64,000 nucleotides of DNA, taken from Oligoflexia bacterium. GTDB taxonomy: Bacteria > Bdellovibrionota_G > JALEGL01. The first letter of the stretch is position 1. Each line of letters starts with the position of its first letter. The notes beneath the pieces were generated by a model. That model made no database searches, was not told the DNA's origin, and worked only from the letters and a program-made list of their open reading frames with translations. The DNA lies in contig DAOLES010000002.1 of assembly GCA_035326705.1 (NCBI GenBank), forward strand, positions 107,660 to 171,659, in the 5' to 3' direction. This document shows, one piece after another, positions 53,227-62,916 of the stretch. Both the position numbers and the translations under genes were made by a program.

Positions 53227-54890
53227 AAACGATAAAAAATAATTCATCCTCTGCAATTCAAATTTATGCTTTAGGAGGACTAGGTGAAATAGGCATGAAT
53301 ATGTTGGTCATACAACATGAACAAGATGCTATTATCATTGATGCCGGTGTTATGTTCCCTGATGAATATTACCCTGGCATTGATTTAATTTTACCACCAT
53401 TTTTACCTTTATTTAAAAGTGACATAAAAGTGCATGGTATTGTTGCAACACATGGTCATGAAGATCATATTGGTGCTGTTCCTTTTGTACAAAAAAATAT
53501 AAATTTACCTGTTATTGGTTCTAGGTTTACCTTGGAATTGTTAAAGAAAAAATATTTAGAGCACGGCTTGGATTTAAAGCAACACAAGCTTCACCAAGTA
53601 AAAAATGGGGATTTTTATGATTTGGGTCCATTTAATATTGAGTTTATTGAAGTAAGCCATTCTATTGTAGATGCATTTGCTTTGGCCATTGATACGCCCA
53701 TGGGTAAGTTGGTTCATACCGGAGACTTTAAGATTGATGAATCAGATCCACGGTCAAAAACCAATATAGAAAGATTTGGCCAGCTGGGTCAAGAAGGTGT
53801 TTTATTAATGCTTTCAGATAGCACCAATGTGGAAGTACCAGGAAAAAGTAAATCTGAAAGTAGTGTTAAAGATGGCTTAAGCAGTCTAATGAAAGAGTGT
53901 CAGGGTTGGTTTGTTGTGGCATCGTTTGCCTCACACATTCCTAGAATACAACAAGTGATTGATTTAAGTGAAGCTCATGGTCGTAAAGTAGCAGTGATTG
54001 GTCGATCGATGGTGCATAATGTACATTTGGCTAAAGACTTAGGTTATTTACAGTTTGAAGATAATACCTTAGTAGATGAAGATGAAGCTGTGCTTTTGCC
54101 ACGGAAAAAATTAACATTATTATCTACGGGCACACAAGGTGAGCCCAGAGCAGCACTGGCAAAAATGGCTTATGATGAACATAGAAGCTACCTTTTACAA
54201 GAAAAAGATGACGTGGTGATGTCTTCTCGTTTTATACCAGGCAATGAAAAAGCAATTTACGAAATTATCAATGAGTTGCATAGAACCGGGGCCAATGTTC
54301 ATACCAACCAAGGTTCAGACATTCATGTATCTGGGCATGCGTACAAAGAAGATTTAAGGTTGGCTTTAGATCTTATTAAGCCCAAACATTTTATTCCAAT
54401 CCATGGCGAGTATAGACATTTACTCAAGCATGCAGACTTGGCTCGTGAACAAGGCGTTAAAAGTGCTTTGGTAGTAGAAAATGGTGAGTGTGCGCATATC
54501 ACAGAAAATAATAGTCATGTTGAGCGCATTGAATCATTAGAACCTATCTTGGTTATGAATAAACAACTCAGTCAAATGGGTGAAAGTTTTTGTAAAACAC
54601 GCCGTAAAATGGCCTATTGCGGGATGATTGTCTTGTCTTTGGTGGTGGATCAAAAAAACTGGATGTGGAAAAGCGATTTAGATATTCAGGCACCTGGCGT
54701 CTTTTTTAAAGAACAAGAAAAAGAGATGAAACATAAAATGGCAGCGTACATAGAGAATCGTTATTTTGATGATTTAAAAAAGCAAAAGCGTTTTAATGCT
54801 ATGCAAAGTATTGAAAGAGCCGCAAAAAAGTTTGTAGATTTAAATCTTGGTAGAAAACCACAAGTTATTCCTATTATTTTACAGGTGTAA
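53223..54890 (+). CDS. rnj: Ribonuclease J
   Basis: A metallo-beta-lactamase/beta-CASP nuclease with 5'-exo and endonuclease activity on mRNA and rRNA precursors. 555 residues from the ATG at 53223. It has YALGGLGEIGMNM, ATHGHEDHIGAV (HxHxDH, residues 77-82), VHTGDFKID, SDSTNVEVPGKSKSE, STGTQGEPRAAL and the beta-CASP HVSGHAYKEDL plus FIPIHGEYRH. RNase J rather than a sole RNase E system is usual in deltaproteobacteria-like lineages. Coupled to the ABC ATPase by a 4-nt overlap. Confidence 0.95.
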   Translation: MKTIKNNSSSAIQIYALGGLGEIGMNMLVIQHEQDAIIIDAGVMFPDEYYPGIDLILPPFLPLFKSDIKVHGIVATHGHEDHIGAVPFVQKNINLPVIGSRFTLELLKKKYLEHGLDLKQHKLHQVKNGDFYDLGPFNIEFIEVSHSIVDAFALAIDTPMGKLVHTGDFKIDESDPRSKTNIERFGQLGQEGVLLMLSDSTNVEVPGKSKSESSVKDGLSSLMKECQGWFVVASFASHIPRIQQVIDLSEAHGRKVAVIGRSMVHNVHLAKDLGYLQFEDNTLVDEDEAVLLPRKKLTLLSTGTQGEPRAALAKMAYDEHRSYLLQEKDDVVMSSRFIPGNEKAIYEIINELHRTGANVHTNQGSDIHVSGHAYKEDLRLALDLIKPKHFIPIHGEYRHLLKHADLAREQGVKSALVVENGECAHITENNSHVERIESLEPILVMNKQLSQMGESFCKTRRKMAYCGMIVLSLVVDQKNWMWKSDLDIQAPGVFFKEQEKEMKHKMAAYIENRYFDDLKKQKRFNAMQSIERAAKKFVDLNLGRKPQVIPIILQV

Positions 54891-54905
54891 TTTTAAAACA
54901 AAGAG

Positions 54906-55688
54906 CTAAGGGTTAGCTGCGGTTTTTTTTGATCTTTCAAGCATTTTAAAACTTTCATGTTGAGCATTGCGAATAAGCGACAGAATATTTTTACTCTCCG
55001 GTAAGTTTTTCCAAAAACGTATAGGCATTTCTGATTTCATCATTTTGATTTTTAACCTGTTAGGGTTAAAAATTGAGCAATAAAATATATCCCATAGCTC
55101 TTCAGTTTGATCAGTTAGCTGAGTATAGAGTTCTGCATTACCAGGCCCTCCCCAGGATAGATGGGTTCTATTCCAGGCAACACTTTTATAAGGAGTTAAA
55201 ATCAACCAATGCATATTAGAAAAGCGGTTTTTAAAAAAAGATGCAGTACGTTCTAAAATATAATGATCAGGTTCATACCAACTGATGTAAAAATTAGACT
55301 TTTCTTTGATTTCTTTAAAGCGGACAAAGGCTTTCATTTTATGACAATCTCTAGCAATGGCCTTAAGCATAAGAAAAAGTTTTTTTACATCTGGATCATG
55401 ATGCATTTTTAACAGATGTTTTTTTTCAAACTGTATGCGATAAAGTATTCTATACAGCAAGCCCCATTTTTCAGGATCTTTATGGCAAGCAAGGGTTTTT
55501 GCTAAATCAATAAAATGTTTGGGTACCGTAATTTTTTCTGCCGGTTCCAATAAATTAGAGTTGGACCACAGAGCTTGTTGACCAGTATGATTCCAGAGGA
55601 TATCTCTTGGTTGAATCTTGTTAAAAATAAAACTACGAGCAAGCCTTTTCCATTGGTCATAATCATTGATATTGTTGACGTGGTACAT
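54906..55688 (-). CDS. DUF4130 (TIGR03915) protein, partner of the radical SAM protein
   Basis: 260 residues matching the TIGR03915 family, which is nearly always next to a TIGR03916 radical SAM protein, as here with a 1-nt gap. Seen: FKEIKEKSNFYISWYEPDHYILERTASFFKNRF, then MHWLILTPYKSVAWN. The family has an uracil-DNA-glycosylase-like C-terminal part and is thought to act in DNA modification or repair, without experimental proof known to me. Confidence 0.82.
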   Translation of the reverse strand: MYHVNNINDYDQWKRLARSFIFNKIQPRDILWNHTGQQALWSNSNLLEPAEKITVPKHFIDLAKTLACHKDPEKWGLLYRILYRIQFEKKHLLKMHHDPDVKKLFLMLKAIARDCHKMKAFVRFKEIKEKSNFYISWYEPDHYILERTASFFKNRFSNMHWLILTPYKSVAWNRTHLSWGGPGNAELYTQLTDQTEELWDIFYCSIFNPNRLKIKMMKSEMPIRFWKNLPESKNILSLIRNAQHESFKMLERSKKTAANP

Positions 55689-55689
55689 T

Positions 55690-56928
55690 TTACCAAAGCT
55701 CCAACTGTTTAGAGTCTGTGCTTAGATGGTGTTTAAGGTGTTCATGATCAAGCAGGATAAATTTTGAATGGTCATAGGTTTTAACAAAGTGCTTTGCTCG
55801 ATTATAAGCAAGTCCCAGCTTTTTCAAATCATCATGTCTAAGTTGGTGATGTTTACGGATAAGCATTATTTTTTGAACGCTTCTTAAACCAATACCCGGA
55901 ATTCTAAGCAAAAGTTCTTTATCTGCTTTATTGATATCAATGGGAAAAATATCTCTGTGGTTTAATGCCCAGGCTGTTTTTGGATCTAGATCAAGATCAA
56001 GGTCAGGAATATTTTCGGGAACAATTTCATCAACATCAAAACCATAAAATCTTAATAACCAGTCTGCTTGATACAGTCGGTGTTCGCGAATCAACGGTGG
56101 TTTTTTCAATTTTAACAAACTGTGGGCATCAGGAATGGGGCTAAATGCAGAGTAATATACCCGGCGCATTTTATAATTTTTATACATGGAAGAAGATGTT
56201 TTTAGTATGGAACGATCATTGCTTTGTGTGGCGCCAACAATCATTTGAGTGCTTTGACCGCCGGGAGCAAACATGGGAAGCTTGTATTTTTTTTTGGTTT
56301 TATAATCATGTTTTGATTCAGTAATATGATCACGTATGCCAGATATTTGCTGTTTAAGTGTTGTTATGTTCTTCTCAGGAGCAAGTAGTTTGATGTCCTG
56401 TTTACTTGGAAGCTCAATATTGGCACTGAGTCGGTCAGCATACAAACCAGCTTGTTGGATCAGTGCTTGAGAAGCTTCTGGGATTACTTTAAGGTGGATA
56501 TAACCATTGAAATGGTGTTTGGTCCGCAAAGATTTAACAATTTCTAACAAACATTCCATGGTATAATTTGAACTTCTAATAATTCCTGAACTTAAAAAAA
56601 GTCCTTCAATATAGTTGCGTTTGTAAAAAGATAGAGTGAGTTCTACAACTTCTTGTGGGGAAAAACGTGCGCGTTGAACATTGCTAGACACTCGATTAAT
56701 GCAAAATTTACAGTCGTAAATGCAATAGTTGGTCATTAAAATTTTTAATAGTGAAATACAGCGCCCATCCGGTGTATAACTATGACAGATTCCCATGCCT
56801 TGCGTATTACCAATAGAAGCGCTATCTTGTTTTTTTGGTCTGTTTGAGCCGCTACTAGCACAAGAAGCATCATATTTGGCAGCATCAGCTAAAATTTTGA
56901 GCTTTTTTTTAATTTTATTATGATCCAT
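55690..56928 (-). CDS. Putative DNA modification/repair radical SAM protein (TIGR03916)
   Basis: About 412 residues from the ATG at 56928; the frame to 56973 is longer than the family. It has ILADAAKYDASCASSGS, the radical SAM motif TNYCIYDCKFCINR (CxxxCxxC), and a C-terminal helix-hairpin-helix (LLLRIPGIGLRSVQKIMLIRKH) that binds DNA. The pairing with DUF4130 is conserved across many bacteria. The reaction is unknown. Confidence 0.88.
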   Translation of the reverse strand: MDHNKIKKKLKILADAAKYDASCASSGSNRPKKQDSASIGNTQGMGICHSYTPDGRCISLLKILMTNYCIYDCKFCINRVSSNVQRARFSPQEVVELTLSFYKRNYIEGLFLSSGIIRSSNYTMECLLEIVKSLRTKHHFNGYIHLKVIPEASQALIQQAGLYADRLSANIELPSKQDIKLLAPEKNITTLKQQISGIRDHITESKHDYKTKKKYKLPMFAPGGQSTQMIVGATQSNDRSILKTSSSMYKNYKMRRVYYSAFSPIPDAHSLLKLKKPPLIREHRLYQADWLLRFYGFDVDEIVPENIPDLDLDLDPKTAWALNHRDIFPIDINKADKELLLRIPGIGLRSVQKIMLIRKHHQLRHDDLKKLGLAYNRAKHFVKTYDHSKFILLDHEHLKHHLSTDSKQLELW

Positions 56929-57035
56929 AATAAAATAAGTTAAAAAATAATTTGAAAAATGTACAGAAATCAAATTTTTTAATAAAGATTAATGATGAAA
57001 TTCATCAAGACTTTTTTTATTTATCAAAACATGGC

Positions 57036-57064
57036 TTGCTGCATTGCGAATCAAGCGTTATACT
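57036..57064 (+). promoter_or_regulatory. Putative sigma70 promoter of ftsK
   Basis: TTGCTG at 57036-57041, a 17-nt spacer and TATACT at 57059-57064. The ATG at 57074 is nine bases further on, so the mRNA would be leaderless or nearly so. This is the best-spaced promoter of the set. Confidence 0.55.
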
Positions 57065-57073
57065 TGGCCAGCA

Positions 57074-59506
57074 ATGCCTAAGAAAAAAACCAAAAATGCA
57101 AAAATTAAAACTGTAAAATCTGTGACCAAAGATGATCATGCTAGCCATTGGGCAGTAAGAGAGTTTTGGGCCTTTTCTTTGTTTACCTTTGCAGTATTTT
57201 CATTGATTGCTGTCGTTAGTTATAATCCTGTTGACCCTTCTTTAACAACCATTGTGGAAGGTCAGCACAGTATCTACAATTTTGGTGGTCTTGTGGGTAG
57301 CTATTTGGCGGATATGTATATTCAAGCCTTGGGTTATGCTTCATATCTTTTAATTGCCTTGTTTTTTTTAGCTTCAATTTTATTGGTCTTTACAGAAAAT
57401 AAAATTTTACAAAAAAGAAAAGTATTTTCAGCTTGTGGACTTTTGCTAAGCACAGCCATATGTTTAAGTCTTTTTGATAAAGATACAACTTATCCATCCT
57501 CTTGGGGAGGGGCTTTAGGTTTTTGGGCTGCCCAATATGGGCAATCTTTTTTAGGTATTGCAGGAACAGCCTTGTTGGTAGGGGTTACATTTTTTGCATC
57601 AATCTTTTTTATAACCGGTTTAAGTGTAAAGCAGTTTTTTTTACAGTGTAAAAATGGCATTGTTTTTTCAGTTCAAACGGTTTTGTCTATGAGTCAAAAA
57701 TTGATTTTAACATTAGGACAACTATTTAAACGTGGTCAAAGTAAATTAAAACAAAAACCAGAGTATAAAGATCGTTTTGATCAAAATAAATTGATGGGCA
57801 AAAAAATTACTTTACAGGATGTAGCCAAACAAGCTTCCGACCTAGCAGTAATGGAATTAGATGAAGACATTCCTATTGTAATTAAAAAATCAAATAAAGA
57901 AGACACACAAGAAAATGATCAAGTACCCATAGAAGATGACTTTTATGATGATAAGTCAGCGGTAGTTTTTAAAGCAACTGAAGATCCTATTAAGTATACC
58001 TTGCCTGATCTTAACTTATTAGAGGCACCCAAAGAGGATGATCAAGAACTTGTTATTGATAAAGAAGAGCTGTTAAGAAATGCTAGAATCTTAGAAGCAA
58101 AGCTGAATGATTTTGGGGTTAAAGGTAAAGTGATAGAAGTTCAACCGGGACCAGTGGTTACCATGTATGAGTTTGAACCAGCTCCAGGTGTTAAGGTGAA
58201 TCAGATTATCCGCTTAAATGACGATTTAACCTTAGCTTTAAAAGCCCTTTCGGTAAGAATTAATATGCTTCCTGGAAAAGCAGCGGTGGGTATTGAAGTT
58301 GCCAACAGTAAAAGACAAACCGTTTATTTAAAAGACATTGTCAAAGAAGATGTTTTCCAGAAAAATCAAAGCCTGCTGACCATGACCTTAGGAAAAGATA
58401 TTTCTGGTAATGCGTTTACAGCAGACTTGAGAAAAATGCCACATTTGTTGGTGGCAGGGGCTACGGGTTCAGGTAAATCTGTTGCAGTTAACTCCATGAT
58501 TACTTCCATACTGTATAAAGCAACCCCAGATCAAGTCAGAATGATTTTGGTGGACCCTAAAATGTTAGAGTTGTCTTTGTATGATAAAATTCCTCATTTA
58601 TTGCTACCGGTAGTGACAGATCCAAGAAAAGCTTCTGCCGCCTTACGCTGGGCAGTGGCTGAAATGGAAAGGCGCTATCGTTTGATGGCAGATATCGGGG
58701 TTAGAAACCTTGAAGGATATAATGCAAAAGTTTGGGATATTATTGAAGAGCAAAAAAGAATTGAAGAAGAAAAACAAGCGTATAGAGATGCTGATGAGAG
58801 CAATCATACGGTCTATGAAAAAAAGGAACAAGAGCATAAAGGAACTTTGCCGTTTATTGTAATTGTGATTGATGAACTGGCAGACTTAATGATGGTATCC
58901 AGTCGTGAAGTTGAGGAGTCTATTATCCGCTTAGCGCAAATGGCACGTGCAGCGGGTATTCATCTATTGTTAGCAACGCAACGACCATCGGTTGATGTTA
59001 TTACCGGTGTAATTAAGGCCAATATGCCTTCACGTATATCCTTTCAGGTTTCTTCAAAAATTGATTCAAGAACCATTATTGATAGCAATGGTGCGGAAAT
59101 GTTATTGGGTTCAGGAGATATGTTGTATTTGCCACCTGGAACATCAAAACTGCAGCGTATTCATGGGGCATTTGTTTCTGATAAAGAGGTGGAACGCGTC
59201 ACTAATTTTTGGAAAGCGCAGGCAAAACCACAATACAAAGAAGAAATTTTGCAAGCAGCTGAGGAAAGCATACTACAGTCTGAGAATGAAGGTAGTGATC
59301 CAGATGATGAACTATATCCCAAAGCCTTGGAATTGGTGTTAAGGCACGGTTCAGGTTCGATCTCTATGATACAAAGGCGCTTAAGAATAGGCTATAACAG
59401 AGCGGCACGTTTAATTGAACGTATGGAAGAAGAAGGTTACTTGGTCCCTGGAGATACAGGAAAACCAAAAGAACTCAATATGAACCGTTTTGAAGGAATG
59501 GTTTGA
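57074..59506 (+). CDS. ftsK: DNA translocase FtsK
   Basis: A septal DNA pump for chromosome segregation. About 810 residues from the ATG at 57074. Four N-terminal transmembrane helices (residues about 35-190) are followed by a charged linker, then the RecA-like motor with LLVAGATGSGKSVAVNSM (Walker A near 462), DPKMLELSLYDKIPHLLLPVVTD, FIVIVIDELADLMMV (Walker B), LLLATQRPSVDVITG, and the C-terminal gamma winged helix SGSISMIQRRLRIGYNRAARLIE that reads KOPS. The linker is short, as in SpoIIIE-like proteins. Confidence 0.96.
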   Translation: MPKKKTKNAKIKTVKSVTKDDHASHWAVREFWAFSLFTFAVFSLIAVVSYNPVDPSLTTIVEGQHSIYNFGGLVGSYLADMYIQALGYASYLLIALFFLASILLVFTENKILQKRKVFSACGLLLSTAICLSLFDKDTTYPSSWGGALGFWAAQYGQSFLGIAGTALLVGVTFFASIFFITGLSVKQFFLQCKNGIVFSVQTVLSMSQKLILTLGQLFKRGQSKLKQKPEYKDRFDQNKLMGKKITLQDVAKQASDLAVMELDEDIPIVIKKSNKEDTQENDQVPIEDDFYDDKSAVVFKATEDPIKYTLPDLNLLEAPKEDDQELVIDKEELLRNARILEAKLNDFGVKGKVIEVQPGPVVTMYEFEPAPGVKVNQIIRLNDDLTLALKALSVRINMLPGKAAVGIEVANSKRQTVYLKDIVKEDVFQKNQSLLTMTLGKDISGNAFTADLRKMPHLLVAGATGSGKSVAVNSMITSILYKATPDQVRMILVDPKMLELSLYDKIPHLLLPVVTDPRKASAALRWAVAEMERRYRLMADIGVRNLEGYNAKVWDIIEEQKRIEEEKQAYRDADESNHTVYEKKEQEHKGTLPFIVIVIDELADLMMVSSREVEESIIRLAQMARAAGIHLLLATQRPSVDVITGVIKANMPSRISFQVSSKIDSRTIIDSNGAEMLLGSGDMLYLPPGTSKLQRIHGAFVSDKEVERVTNFWKAQAKPQYKEEILQAAEESILQSENEGSDPDDELYPKALELVLRHGSGSISMIQRRLRIGYNRAARLIERMEEEGYLVPGDTGKPKELNMNRFEGMV

Positions 59507-59552
59507 GATAAGCAAAAAGAAAAGTTAGATAGTATGGTTTGGAAAGTACATA

Positions 59553-60404
59553 ATGAAGAAAAGGAATGAAACAATGGTTTTAAGATGTATTTTTTGTGTG
59601 TTATTAAGCAGTATTGTTTTTGTAATGTTGTCTGGAGCGCAAGAGCTACCCAAATGTTCTATTGAGTCAAAGCAAGTGGAATGTAGTGATGAGGCACAAA
59701 AAAAGAAAACTGAACTTTTAATTAAAAGTTCAGGACTTAAAGCTACTCACGATCAAGGAAAAAAAGTTAAAGCAGAGCCTGTTGCTATAAAAACAAAACA
59801 AACTTCACAGATAAACCAAAAAAGTAAACTGTATGCCCAAAAATTAGAGCAAGCATATGAGCAAGTCAAAACCATGCAAGCAGATTTTGAACAAGAATAT
59901 ATTGCGGGCTTAAAAGAGCAGTCCGCTAAAGGAAAAGTTTATATCTCTCGCCCCGGTAAAATGAAATGGGAGTATGCAGATCCAAAAGGAAAATTTTTTT
60001 TAGCGGATGGTGAACACTTAAGCTTATATGACCCAAAGTTTAAGCAAGTGATGCAAAGCAAACAATCCAGTCCAGATCAAGCACCACTAGGTTTAGCACT
60101 GCTTTTTGGGCAGAAAAATGCCAGCAGTATGTTTAATATAGAAATGATTAAAGAAGATAAAAAAACTGTAACTTTAAAACTAACACCCAAAGAATCTGTT
60201 CCTAATATTGAGCAAATTCAAATGGTTTTAGAAAGAGGTTCGGTTTACACTATTAAAGAAAGCAAAGTGATAGATGTTTTTGGTGGCGAAAACACCATGC
60301 GCTTTAACAATATAAAAAACAATATTAAACTTGGTGCAAGTGTTTTTGAATTTAAAAAACCAAAAAATGCAAAAATTGTCAGTACAGATAATTTATCTTT
60401 ATAA
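59553..60404 (+). CDS. lolA: Outer-membrane lipoprotein carrier LolA
   Basis: 283 residues. A signal peptide (VLRCIFCVLLSSIVFVMLSG) and a Lys/Gln-rich linker of about 60 residues precede the LolA domain: YEQVKTMQADFEQEYIAG, GKVYISRPGKMKWEYADP, LFLADG-type strand, SVFEFKKPKNAKIV. LolA ferries lipoproteins across the periplasm. The linker is longer than in E. coli LolA. It follows ftsK by 46 nt, the classical ftsK-lolA order. Confidence 0.93.
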   Translation: MKKRNETMVLRCIFCVLLSSIVFVMLSGAQELPKCSIESKQVECSDEAQKKKTELLIKSSGLKATHDQGKKVKAEPVAIKTKQTSQINQKSKLYAQKLEQAYEQVKTMQADFEQEYIAGLKEQSAKGKVYISRPGKMKWEYADPKGKFFLADGEHLSLYDPKFKQVMQSKQSSPDQAPLGLALLFGQKNASSMFNIEMIKEDKKTVTLKLTPKESVPNIEQIQMVLERGSVYTIKESKVIDVFGGENTMRFNNIKNNIKLGASVFEFKKPKNAKIVSTDNLSL

Positions 60405-60508
60405 ATAATGTCATTCAAAAAAATATTTTTTTAACAGTGGTATTGGATATATAACTATTCCATTAAACAAGCATTGCAAATGTCTTGTAAATCAAGTAGA
60501 AGCGAGCT

Positions 60509-61861
60509 GTGAGCAAAGAGACTAAAAAAGTAGGCATGATAAGTTTAGGCTGCCCAAAGAATCTTGTAGATTCAGAAGTCATGTTGGGGCATCTTAAAAA
60601 TAAAGGCTGGGAAATTACAGATAATCAAGATGATGCAGATGTGATGGTGGTCAACACCTGTTCATTTATTGAAGATTCAAAACAAGAATCCATTGAAACC
60701 ATTTTGGATGTGGCTCAGTTAAAAAGCAAAGGTAAACTCAAAAAGCTGATTGTGGCTGGTTGTTTATCTCAGCGTTATGCCAAAGATCTTGAACAAGAAA
60801 TGCCTGAGGTAGATCACTTTTTAGGCACGGGTGAGTTTGAAAGCATTGCAAACTTTGTTGGTTCTGCTCAAGCTGTTGTGCCCAATGATGATGAGTTACC
60901 CATGGCTAGGTCACTGGTCACAAAACCTAAATTCACCTATGATTATGCAACACCCAGAGTTGCGGTTTTGCCCAAGCATACTGCTTACGTCAAAATTGCT
61001 GAAGGCTGTTCGCGTACCTGTAGCTTTTGTATCATTCCAAGACTGCGTGGACCTGGACAGAGCCGTTCTATTGATTCTGTGGTTAAAGAAGTCCAAGGTT
61101 TAGCAGAGCGAGGAACCAAAGAGATTCACTTGTTAGCACAAGATTTAACAGCTTACGGGATTGATAGAAACGATGGCACCAGTTTGTATGGCTTGCTAAA
61201 AGAATTAGACCAGATTGATGGTTTAGAATGGATACGTTTAATGTATGCCTACCCTCAGCATATATCTGATGATTTGATTGATTTAATTGCTCAGTCCAAA
61301 CGCATTTGTAACTATTTGGATATGCCTTTACAGCATATAGATTCAGAATTGTTGGCAACCATGCGCCGTAAAGTAGATGAGCAAGCCACACGTGATTTGC
61401 TGAAAAAGCTTCAAGACCGTATTCCCAACTTAACACTAAGAACAACCCTGATTGTTGGTTTTCCAGGTGAGACTCAAGCTCAGTTTCAAAAACTGTATAA
61501 CTTTGTAGAAGAGTTTGAATTTGATCGTTTGGGAGTTTTTACCTATTCTTTAGAAGAAAACACTGGCGCCTACTTAATGAAGAATCAAATTGATGAAGCC
61601 ATTAAACAAGAGCGTAAGCATCAACTCATGACTTTACAACAAGGGATTTCGGCTAAAAAAAATGAAGCCATGTTGGGTAAAAAAATCAAAGTCTTAATTG
61701 ATAAGCACTTACCGCAAGAAAGCATGCATTTGTCTGCGGGTAGGGCAGAGAGTCAGGCTTTGGATATTGATGGTGAAGTTTTTGTCAGCAAACGTCACCC
61801 CATTGGCAGTTTTGTAGAAGTAGAAGTAGAAGCAGTCAGTGAATACGATTTGTATGCATAA
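60509..61861 (+). CDS. rimO: Ribosomal protein S12 methylthiotransferase RimO
   Basis: 450 residues. The N-terminal UPF0004 domain (GMISLGCPKNLVDSEVMLG, VVNTCSFIEDS, VAGCLSQRY), the radical SAM core EGCSRTCSFCIIPRLRGPGQS (CxxxCxxC), and a C-terminal TRAM domain. It adds a methylthio group to an Asp of S12. The start is GTG at 60509. A rho-independent terminator follows. Confidence 0.95.
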   Translation: MSKETKKVGMISLGCPKNLVDSEVMLGHLKNKGWEITDNQDDADVMVVNTCSFIEDSKQESIETILDVAQLKSKGKLKKLIVAGCLSQRYAKDLEQEMPEVDHFLGTGEFESIANFVGSAQAVVPNDDELPMARSLVTKPKFTYDYATPRVAVLPKHTAYVKIAEGCSRTCSFCIIPRLRGPGQSRSIDSVVKEVQGLAERGTKEIHLLAQDLTAYGIDRNDGTSLYGLLKELDQIDGLEWIRLMYAYPQHISDDLIDLIAQSKRICNYLDMPLQHIDSELLATMRRKVDEQATRDLLKKLQDRIPNLTLRTTLIVGFPGETQAQFQKLYNFVEEFEFDRLGVFTYSLEENTGAYLMKNQIDEAIKQERKHQLMTLQQGISAKKNEAMLGKKIKVLIDKHLPQESMHLSAGRAESQALDIDGEVFVSKRHPIGSFVEVEVEAVSEYDLYA

Positions 61862-61867
61862 GTAAAA

Positions 61868-61904
61868 AAAAACCTCTCTTCGTAATACTTGAAAAGAGGT
61901 TTTT
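61868..61904 (+). terminator. Rho-independent terminator after rimO
   Basis: AAAAACCTCT (61868-61877) pairs with AGAGGTTTTT (61895-61904), extendable with one mismatch. The T-run is part of the 3' arm. The symmetrical A-run could also serve the convergent gene at 61962. Confidence 0.75.
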
Positions 61905-61961
61905 ATGATTTGACTTATCAATCAATAATTAGCTTAAGCGCTATTTTTGATAAAGTGTTTT

Positions 61962-62783
61962 TTAGTAACCAAGCTCAGTTAATTCATTGATAGCAGAAGT
62001 CAGTTCAGAAATTCTAGCGTTCATGAAGTTTAGTAAACCAGATAAATCAATATCATTTTTTTCTAAATAGGATTGATATTCAGGTTTATTAATGTAGTCT
62101 ACATGACTTTGAAGCTCATTTTTTTGAGCAGTTAAATCTGTTTTTGCTTGGTGGTAAAGTCTGTAAACAGAAGACATGTAATCAAATGAATGTTTGTGTA
62201 GAAAGTTGCTTTCTCTATTTCCACCCTTGATTTTTACACTAGTATATTTTTCTAGATTTTCACGTTTGATTGAATAAACACGGATCTTTTCTACATTTAG
62301 ACGGTTAGCACAAAGGAGATTAAGTGCATGTTCGCCATGGGCACTTTCTGCATCATCGGTTACTTCTTCTCTTTTAAAACCAGTAATATCTGGTTTTCTG
62401 TAGTCTGTTCGGTCAAGAAGGGGGTAATATCTTGAATCAGTGTTTTGAAAGTTTGATATGTCATAATGCAGTCTGTGAGTTTTTGCCGTATATTCATGCA
62501 GTTTTTGAAGCACATCAGAGTATAGACTAGAAAAGTCGGTTTTTTTGTAGGTTTCAAGATAATGATTATAATAGCCACGTAAGCTTTCTAAGTCATTGTC
62601 TCTATACGTTCCAGAAACAAATAATTTATAAGCTTCACCATAAAAAGGTCTGATCAGTTTTACGCATTCATCGCGCATATCCAAGCTGATTTCTTGCTGA
62701 GCATAACCGATATTGCTTATTAAGGTGATGCTCAATATAGAGCTAAGTAGTATAAGTTTTAATTTTAAAAGATGAGTATTCAT
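61962..62783 (-). CDS. Secreted helical protein of unknown function
   Basis: 273 residues with a signal peptide (LKLKLILLSSILSITLISNIGYAQ). The mature part is highly charged and mostly helical, with KLHEYTAKTHRLHYDISNF, a single CANRL, and a C-terminal coiled coil (LSGLLNFMNARISELTSAINEL). AGGGGA about 10 nt upstream is a plausible ribosome binding site. No family recognised. It lies downstream of mltG on the same strand, 133 nt away. Confidence 0.7.
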   Translation of the reverse strand: MNTHLLKLKLILLSSILSITLISNIGYAQQEISLDMRDECVKLIRPFYGEAYKLFVSGTYRDNDLESLRGYYNHYLETYKKTDFSSLYSDVLQKLHEYTAKTHRLHYDISNFQNTDSRYYPLLDRTDYRKPDITGFKREEVTDDAESAHGEHALNLLCANRLNVEKIRVYSIKRENLEKYTSVKIKGGNRESNFLHKHSFDYMSSVYRLYHQAKTDLTAQKNELQSHVDYINKPEYQSYLEKNDIDLSGLLNFMNARISELTSAINELTELGY

Positions 62784-62916
62784 TTTTTCTTTTCCCCTAC
62801 ATTTAGATTTTGATTAGTGAAATAAGTATGCAGCGTTTATCGCAACAAACAAAGTGCATTATAACATGTTATTTTTTTTAAAGTCAACCTTCAATTTCAA
62901 GATAAGTTATTGAAAT

